From: Mycolicibacterium neoaurum ATCC 25795
GTDB lineage: Bacteria; Actinomycetota; Actinomycetes; Mycobacteriales; Mycobacteriaceae
Reading direction: 5' to 3'
Assembly (NCBI RefSeq): GCF_000691525.1
Contig: NZ_JMDW01000011.1
Location: forward strand, 248,001-312,000
DNA length: 64,000 nt
The translations under genes were made by a program, and so were the position numbers. This document shows, in pieces, positions 58,427-64,000 of the stretch. Below the pieces are notes generated by a model. It was not told where the DNA came from, did not search any database, and saw nothing but the letters and a program-made list of their open reading frames with translations. Position 1 is the stretch's first letter. Every line of letters starts with the position of its first letter.

Positions 58427-59293
58427 GTGAGCACCACTGTGTCGAGCACATCCGAAACGGCCACCACCGCCGGCGCCAGGGCCCATGCGCGTGCCCAACA
58501 CGGGCGGACGGCCGAATTCATGCGCCACCACCCGGCGTCGGCCTCACCCACCGCACCGGCCGGCGTGGGTGCCACCGAGCTGGTCTGGTCGGAGACCGTT
58601 GCCCCCGGCGGATATACCAGCGCGGTGCTGGCTCGCGGCACCCGCATCCGACTCACCGATACCGACGGCGATGCCTGCGCGCATCTGCTGCTGCACCGTG
58701 CCGATGCATCGTATGAGCGACTCAACGTCGCCGATACGGTCAAGGTGCCGTGGCAGGCATACCTGGGCACGGGCCATCCGCTGCTCAGCGGTTTCGGCCG
58801 TGTCCTGGCCACCGTCGTCGGAGACACCTCCGGACGCCACGATGCCCTGACCGGAACTTCAACGCGTGCAGGCAACATGGAGCGCTACGGCTCATCGGCT
58901 CCCGAGTCCGAAGCCCCTGCCGGCCGCGATCTGTTCACCCTCGCCGCGCTCAAGCACGGACTGGACCGCCGCGACCTGCCGCCGTCGGTGTCCTTCTTCC
59001 AAGGTGTTCGGGTCGACGGTGACGGCACGCTGCGGTGGCTCGGGTCCGCAGGCCCGGCGACCACGCTGGACCTGCTGCTGCACGTCGACACGATCATCCT
59101 GCTGGCCAACACCGCCCACCCGTTGGACCCGCGACCGCAGTTCACCTGCTCGCCGCTGCAGGTGCACGCCTGGCGCGCCACGGCCGACCTGGATCGTCTG
59201 GTCAGCGGAGAACTGTTGGGGCCGTTGGGCCCCGAGCACACCCAGGCCATCGCCAACACCGATGCCGACCTCACCGCAAGGGGGCAGCTGTGA
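58427..59293 (+). CDS. Urea carboxylase-associated protein 1 (DUF1989)
   Basis: DUF1989-family protein of 288 residues found with urea carboxylase. The core begins at ETVAPGGYTSAVLARGTRIR (about 56-75); DTDGDACAHLLLHRADASYE contains the conserved Cys, and FTCSPLQVHAWRAT the C-terminal one. In some bacteria these proteins form a metal-dependent carboxyguanidine or guanidine-pathway enzyme, so the operon might serve guanidine rather than urea. GTG 58427, with GAGAG upstream. GTGA overlap with the next gene. Confidence 0.85.
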   Translation: MSTTVSSTSETATTAGARAHARAQHGRTAEFMRHHPASASPTAPAGVGATELVWSETVAPGGYTSAVLARGTRIRLTDTDGDACAHLLLHRADASYERLNVADTVKVPWQAYLGTGHPLLSGFGRVLATVVGDTSGRHDALTGTSTRAGNMERYGSSAPESEAPAGRDLFTLAALKHGLDRRDLPPSVSFFQGVRVDGDGTLRWLGSAGPATTLDLLLHVDTIILLANTAHPLDPRPQFTCSPLQVHAWRATADLDRLVSGELLGPLGPEHTQAIANTDADLTARGQL

Positions 59294-59937
59294 CCACTGT
59301 CGAGATTCCCGCTCTGATCCCCGGGACCGTCGTCCTCGACGAGCATGTCGCCGCCCGCGCCTCATGGTCGGCGGTCGTCAACGCCGGTGATGTCCTGACG
59401 ATCGTCGACCTGGCCGGAAACCAGGCCGTCGACTGCCTGCTGTACTCGGCCGCCGATACCGGGGTCCGGTACTCGGCACCGGAAACCATCCGGCGCCAGG
59501 GCCGTATCACGCTGACCACCGGGTCGGTACTACGGGCCGACACCGGCGACGCGCTGATGACCGTCGTGGCCGACGAGGTCGGCGTGCACGACACCCTCGG
59601 TGGCGCCTGCTCCAAGGAATCCAACACCTTGCGCTACGGCCAGCACACCCGCGCCCAGCACGGCTGCCTGGACAACTTCCTGCTCGAAGGGTCCCGGCAC
59701 GGCCTCGATGCCCGCGACATGGCCAGCAACATCAACTGGTTCATGAACGTTCCGGTGGACCCCGACGGTGCGCTCGGCATCGTCGACGGACTGTCCGGCC
59801 CGGGCAAGCGCGTCGCGTTGCGCGCTGAGATCGACACCCTGGTTCTGGTGTCGAACTGCCCGCAGATCAACAACCCCTGCAACGCATTCGACCCGACACC
59901 GGTCCGGATGATCGTCACCCGCGAGGCGAGCGCATGA
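59290..59937 (+). CDS. Urea carboxylase-associated protein 2 (DUF1989)
   Basis: Second DUF1989 protein, 215 residues from GTG 59290 in a GTGA overlap. LAGNQAVDCLLYSA (about 42-55), GGACSKESNTLRYG and SNCPQINNPCNAFDPTP hold the conserved Cys residues that bind metal in relatives. Together with UAAP1 it probably forms a heteromer acting upstream of the carboxylase (family knowledge plus inference). Ends in an ATGA overlap with the urea carboxylase gene. Confidence 0.87.
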   Translation: MTTVEIPALIPGTVVLDEHVAARASWSAVVNAGDVLTIVDLAGNQAVDCLLYSAADTGVRYSAPETIRRQGRITLTTGSVLRADTGDALMTVVADEVGVHDTLGGACSKESNTLRYGQHTRAQHGCLDNFLLEGSRHGLDARDMASNINWFMNVPVDPDGALGIVDGLSGPGKRVALRAEIDTLVLVSNCPQINNPCNAFDPTPVRMIVTREASA

Positions 59938-62900
59938 AGCACACCGTCCTGATCGCCAACCGCGGCGAGATCGCGGTGCGCCTGCTGCGTGCCGCGACGA
60001 GCCTGGGCATGCGCACCGTCGTGGTGTTCTCCGACGCCGACCGGGGTGCACCGCATGTCGAGCAGGCCGACCGGGCCGTGCGGATCGGGCCCGCCGCGCC
60101 TCGCGACAGCTACCTTCGCACCGACGCCATCCTGGATGCCGCTGCGGCCACCGGCGCCACCATCGTGCACCCGGGGTACGGATTCCTCTCCGAGGATGCC
60201 GATTTCGCGGCCGCCGTGGAGCGGGCGGGCATCTGCTTCGCCGGACCGAGCCCCGCGCAGTTGCGGGAATTCGGCACCAAACACACCGCGCGGGCGGCCG
60301 CCCGCGCGGCCGGAGTTCCCATCTTCGCCGGTTCGGATCTGCTCGGTGGTCTCGACGAGGCGGTGACCGCCGCCGAGGGCATCGGCTATCCGGTGATGCT
60401 GAAGGCCACCGGCGGCGGAGGGGGCATCGGTATGCAGGTGTGCCGCGACGCCGACGATCTGCGTACGGCCTATCAGCGGGTGGTCGCGCAGGCCGAGCGC
60501 AGCTTCGGTTCCGCCGGCGTGTTCGTCGAGCGCTACGTCGAAAATGCCCGCCACGTCGAGGTGCAGATCTTCGGTGACGGCACCGGACGGGTGCTGTCCC
60601 TGGGCGATCGGGACTGTTCGTTGCAACGCAGGCATCAGAAGGTCATCGAGGAGGCTCCCGCCCCCGGCCTTCCGGATACCGTGCGGGAACAGCTGCACGC
60701 CACCTCGCGGGCGCTGGCTGCCTCGGTGCGATACCGTTCCGCGGGCACCGTCGAGTTCGTCTACGACGCCGTCCGGCGGGAGGCGTCCTTCCTGGAGGTG
60801 AATGCCCGCCTGCAGGTGGAACATCCGGTGACCGAGGTTGTCACCGGTGTCGACCTCGCGGGCTGGATGCTGCGGTTGGCCACCGGTGACACCGCGATGT
60901 TCGATGACCACCCGTCCGGTACCGTCGCCGTCACCGGGCACGCCGTCGAGGCGCGCATCTATGCCGAGGACCCTACCCGCGACTACCGGCCCAGCACCGG
61001 CACCATCACGACGGTCGGATTCCCCGACCCGGCGAGTCACCCCCATGTCCGGGTCGACGGCTGGATCGCCGACGGCACCGAGGTCACCGCCTCCTACGAC
61101 CCGCTGCTGGCCAAGATGATCATCGGCGCCGATGACCGCGACACCGCGTTCGACCGGCTCGCCGAGGCGCTGTCGGAGACCGTATTGCACGGTATCGAGG
61201 TCAATATCGGCATGCTCGGCGCCGCCATCGCCCACCCGGATGTGCGGGCGGCGCGGCACAGCACCGCCACGCTGGCACACGTCCGCGACCCGCGGCCGCG
61301 CATCACCGTCGAACGACCCGGCCTGCTGACCACCGTTCAGGACGTACCGGGCCGAGTCGGCCTGTGGCAGGTGGGCGTGCCGCCGAGCGGACCGATGGAC
61401 GACCTGTCCTTCCGGCTCGGCAACCGCGCGCTGGGCAACCCCGAGCAGGCCGCGGGCTTGGAGTGCACCGCGTCCGGGCCGGCACTGCGGTTCAGCCACC
61501 CCACGACGGTGTGCGTCACCGGGGCCGAGTGCCTGGTCACCGTCGACGGTGTGCCCGCGCCGATGTGGGAACCGATCGAGGTACCCGCCGGTGGCGTGCT
61601 CGATATCGGCGCAGCCGAAACCCTGGGCCTGCGAACCTATCTGCTGCTGGCCGGTGGGCTGGACGTGCCCACCTACCTGGGCAGCGCCGCCACGTTCACC
61701 CTCGGCCGGTTCGGCGGCCACGGCGGTCGCGAACTGCACGCCGGTGACGTGCTGCGCACCCGCACCGCGACGGCCGGGTCCGCCGGCCCGGTTCCGCAGA
61801 AGTCCCGCCCGACGTTCGCCCGGGAATGGGAGCTCGCCGTCACCGAGGGCCCGCACGGAGCCCCGGAGTTCTTCACCCGCAACGACATCGACACGCTGTT
61901 CGAGGCGTCCTACCGGGTGCACTTCAATTCCGCACGCACCGGGGTTCGGCTGGAGGGCCCGAAACCGCAATGGGCCCGTCCCGACGGCGGTGAGGCGGGT
62001 CTGCATCCGTCCAACATCCACGACAACGCCTACTCGGTGGGCGCGCTGGACTTCACCGGGGATACCCCGATCCTGCTCGGACCGGACGGGCCGAGCCTTG
62101 GCGGTTTCGTCTGTCCCGTCACGGTGATCGCCGCGCAACGCTGGAAGCTCGGACAGTTGCGCCCGGGTGACACGGTCCGGTTCGTACCGGTCCGCGCAGC
62201 GGATGCACCGTCGCGCACCGACCTGAGCCCCCGCCGGGTCGCCACGCCCGCACGGTGCGGCGACGGCGACGATGGCGTCCTGGCCCGCCGCGCGGGTGTC
62301 GCCGGCGCTCCCGCGGTGACCTACCGGCGCAGTGGGGATGACAACGTGCTCGTCGAATACGGCGATATCGTCCTGGATCTCGCGTTGCGGGCTCGGGTAC
62401 ACGCCCTGCACACCCGGCTGGACGGCAGCTGTGCCGGCATCCTGGACCTGACACCGGGCATCAGGTCGCTGCAGGTGCATGTCGATCCCGATGTGCTGCC
62501 GATATCACGACTGCTGGGCTTGCTGGCCGAGATCGAGGACGAGCTGCCGGCGTCCTCGGAGCTCATCGTGCCGAGCCGACGGGTCAGGTTGCCGCTCAGC
62601 TGGGATGACCCGGCCACCCGGGAGGCGATCGCCAGGTACACCTCGGGAGTGCGTGACGATGCGCCATGGTGCCCGTCGAATATCGAATTCATCCGCCGCA
62701 TCAACGGATTGGACAGCCCGGCCGATGTCTACGACACCGTCTTCGCCGCCGAGTATCTGACACTGGGCCTGGGTGACGTCTACCTGGGCGCACCGGTGGC
62801 CACCCCGCTGGATCCGCGACACCGGTTGGTCACAACGAAGTACAACCCGGCCCGCACCTGGACCGCGGAGAACTCCGTCGGCATCGGCGGCGCCTACCTG

Positions 62901-63539
62901 TGCATCTACGGTATGGAGGGCCCGGGCGGCTACCAGTTCGTCGGGCGCACCACCCAGGTGTGGAGCCGATACCGGCATACCGCGCCGTTCGAACCGGGCA
63001 GCCCGTGGCTGCTGCGGTTCTTCGACCGGATCTCCTGGTACCCGGTCTCGGCGGAGGAACTGCTGGAGCTGCGGGCCGACATGGCCGCCGGGCGAGGCGA
63101 TGTCGACATCACCGAGGGCACCTTCTCACTCGCCGAACATGATCGCTTCCTGGCCGACAATGCTGACGATATCGCCGCATTCCGTGACCGGCAGGCGGCG
63201 GCTTTCGCCGCGGAACGCACCGCATGGGAGCGGGGCGGTGAGTTCGATCGTGCCGAGCGGGCCGCCGCCAATGCCCCGGTGTCGACCGACGAGATCGTCC
63301 TCAACGACGGTGATCACCGCATCGACGCACCGTTCTCTTCCAGCGTCTGGAAGGTCGACGTGGCCGTCGGCGAGCAGGTCGTAAGTGGCCAACCGCTGCT
63401 GGCGCTGGAGGCCATGAAGATGGAGACGGTGTTGCGTGCACCGTCGGACGGTGTGGTGACCCAGATCCTGGTCTCCGCCGGACATCTGGTCGATCCGGGC
63501 ACCCCGCTGGTGGTCGTCGGGACCGGAGCAGGCGCATGA
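59934..63539 (+). CDS. Urea carboxylase (biotin-dependent)
   Basis: ATP- and biotin-dependent enzyme that makes allophanate from urea, and in some bacteria carboxylates guanidine. The 1201 residues show three parts: biotin carboxylase (1-450; MKHTVLIANRGEIAVRLLRA, ATGGGGGIGMQV, LEVNARLQVEHPVTEVVTG), carboxyltransferase of KipA/KipI type (about 460-1085; WQVGVPPSGPMDDLSFRLGN), and a biotinyl domain with EAMKMET, the biotinylated Lys being residue 1162 (codon 63417-63419). It starts at ATG 59934. The order of domains and length are normal. The overlapping coupled neighbours fix its pathway. Confidence 0.93.
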   Translation: MKHTVLIANRGEIAVRLLRAATSLGMRTVVVFSDADRGAPHVEQADRAVRIGPAAPRDSYLRTDAILDAAAATGATIVHPGYGFLSEDADFAAAVERAGICFAGPSPAQLREFGTKHTARAAARAAGVPIFAGSDLLGGLDEAVTAAEGIGYPVMLKATGGGGGIGMQVCRDADDLRTAYQRVVAQAERSFGSAGVFVERYVENARHVEVQIFGDGTGRVLSLGDRDCSLQRRHQKVIEEAPAPGLPDTVREQLHATSRALAASVRYRSAGTVEFVYDAVRREASFLEVNARLQVEHPVTEVVTGVDLAGWMLRLATGDTAMFDDHPSGTVAVTGHAVEARIYAEDPTRDYRPSTGTITTVGFPDPASHPHVRVDGWIADGTEVTASYDPLLAKMIIGADDRDTAFDRLAEALSETVLHGIEVNIGMLGAAIAHPDVRAARHSTATLAHVRDPRPRITVERPGLLTTVQDVPGRVGLWQVGVPPSGPMDDLSFRLGNRALGNPEQAAGLECTASGPALRFSHPTTVCVTGAECLVTVDGVPAPMWEPIEVPAGGVLDIGAAETLGLRTYLLLAGGLDVPTYLGSAATFTLGRFGGHGGRELHAGDVLRTRTATAGSAGPVPQKSRPTFAREWELAVTEGPHGAPEFFTRNDIDTLFEASYRVHFNSARTGVRLEGPKPQWARPDGGEAGLHPSNIHDNAYSVGALDFTGDTPILLGPDGPSLGGFVCPVTVIAAQRWKLGQLRPGDTVRFVPVRAADAPSRTDLSPRRVATPARCGDGDDGVLARRAGVAGAPAVTYRRSGDDNVLVEYGDIVLDLALRARVHALHTRLDGSCAGILDLTPGIRSLQVHVDPDVLPISRLLGLLAEIEDELPASSELIVPSRRVRLPLSWDDPATREAIARYTSGVRDDAPWCPSNIEFIRRINGLDSPADVYDTVFAAEYLTLGLGDVYLGAPVATPLDPRHRLVTTKYNPARTWTAENSVGIGGAYLCIYGMEGPGGYQFVGRTTQVWSRYRHTAPFEPGSPWLLRFFDRISWYPVSAEELLELRADMAAGRGDVDITEGTFSLAEHDRFLADNADDIAAFRDRQAAAFAAERTAWERGGEFDRAERAAANAPVSTDEIVLNDGDHRIDAPFSSSVWKVDVAVGEQVVSGQPLLALEAMKMETVLRAPSDGVVTQILVSAGHLVDPGTPLVVVGTGAGA

Positions 63540-64000
63540 GCGCGGTCGAACGGGTCCGCGCCGCCTACGATGCCATCGACGCGGCGCAACGACCGGAGAT
63601 CTGGATCATGCTGCGGCCGTTGGAAGATGCACTGGCCGATGCCCGGGCCGTGGATGCCGCCGATCCTGGCCTTCCGTTGGCCGGCCTGGTGGGCGCGGTG
63701 AAGAACAACATCGACGTCGCGGGCATCCCGACGACGGCGGGTTGCCCGAGCTATGCCGACGGGCCGGCGGACACCGATGCCACGGCGGTGGCCAGGTTGC
63801 GGGCGGCGGGTGTGGTCATCATCGGTGCCACCAATCTGGACCAGTTCGCCACCGGTCTGGTCGGTACCCGCAGCCCCTATGGGCAGGTGCGTGATTCCCG
63901 TCGTCCGGCATATATCTCGGGCGGCTCGAGTTCCGGTTCGGCGGTGGCCGTTGCCCTCGGCCTGGTGGACATCGCACTGGGTACCGACACCGCAGGATCC
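63536..64000 (+). CDS. atzF: Allophanate hydrolase, N-terminal part (cut by window edge)
   Basis: Amidase-signature enzyme that splits allophanate to ammonia and CO2. ATG 63536 is in an ATGA overlap with urea carboxylase; 155 codons lie in the window. The catalytic Lys56 (AVKNNIDV), the Gly/Ser loop ISGGSSSGSAVAVALG with the cis-Ser, and the nucleophile Ser155 in GTDTAGS are visible; the window ends on that serine codon. Symbol by function; bacterial names vary. Confidence 0.9.
   Translation, partial: MSAVERVRAAYDAIDAAQRPEIWIMLRPLEDALADARAVDAADPGLPLAGLVGAVKNNIDVAGIPTTAGCPSYADGPADTDATAVARLRAAGVVIIGATNLDQFATGLVGTRSPYGQVRDSRRPAYISGGSSSGSAVAVALGLVDIALGTDTAGS

Noticed and set aside
59634..62480. 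948-codon open frame on the minus strand opposite the urea carboxylase gene
   Set aside because: It mirrors a certain gene in a high-GC genome, has no domain pattern and is rich in Gly/Arg/His; an antisense shadow.

Overview
The window is a chromosomal segment of a high-GC actinobacterium, almost certainly a mycobacterium of the rapid-growing environmental type (Mycolicibacterium-like). Evidence from the sequence: GTG starts and 4-bp ATGA/GTGA overlaps are common, there is an antigen-85 mycolyltransferase, a MbtM-like mycobactin ligase and F420-type oxidoreductases, and the gene order matches (from memory, no search) M. tuberculosis blocks Rv3100c-Rv3106 (smpB to fprA), Rv3137/Rv3139/Rv3140 (hisN, fadE24, fadE23), Rv3143-Rv3158 (response regulator and nuoA-N) and Rv3167c-Rv3171c (TetR to hpx). 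Between these blocks lie accessory catabolic genes absent from that remembered order. No rRNA, tRNA, CRISPR array, insertion sequence or phage gene was seen.

Layout. 1-4375 (minus): smpB (cut by the window edge), ftsX, ftsE, a proline-rich membrane protein, an MscS-type channel and prfB. 4518-5867 (plus): fprA, broken by an in-frame TAG. 6047-7685: an F420/PPOX-type protein and a small membrane protein, divergent from hisN. 7766-11841: fadE24, fadE23 and a FAD oxidoreductase, with inverted repeats in front of them, ending in a strong bidirectional hairpin shared with an Ag85C-like gene. 13149-15539: TetR, flavin-dependent monooxygenase and azoreductase-like protein.

16051-23675 looks like one eight-gene catabolic operon: homogentisate-dioxygenase-like cupin, alpha/beta hydrolase, class III CoA-transferase, HMG-CoA-lyase-like enzyme, TetR, acyl-CoA dehydrogenase, APH-fold kinase and DUF6285 protein. 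It has a readable sigma-70-type promoter whose -10 lies inside an inverted repeat. After SnoaL-like and YceI genes come a degenerate receiver protein and the complete 14-gene complex I operon nuoA-N (25245-40543). Its only real intercistronic gap (nuoF-nuoG) holds a hairpin and a 30-codon ORF that overlaps the nuoG start.

40540-57197 is a dense mosaic of lipid and xenobiotic enzymes (esterase, EthA-like monooxygenase, LLM oxidoreductase, amine oxidase, alcohol and quinone oxidoreductases, S15 peptidase, MbtM-like ligase) in which convergent genes repeatedly overlap at their stop codons. 57351-64000 is a nitrogen-scavenging region: urea carboxylase, its two associated DUF1989 proteins and the start of allophanate hydrolase. 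Two sites matching the published GlnR box precede this operon, facing a divergent gene that encodes an internally duplicated protein of unknown function.
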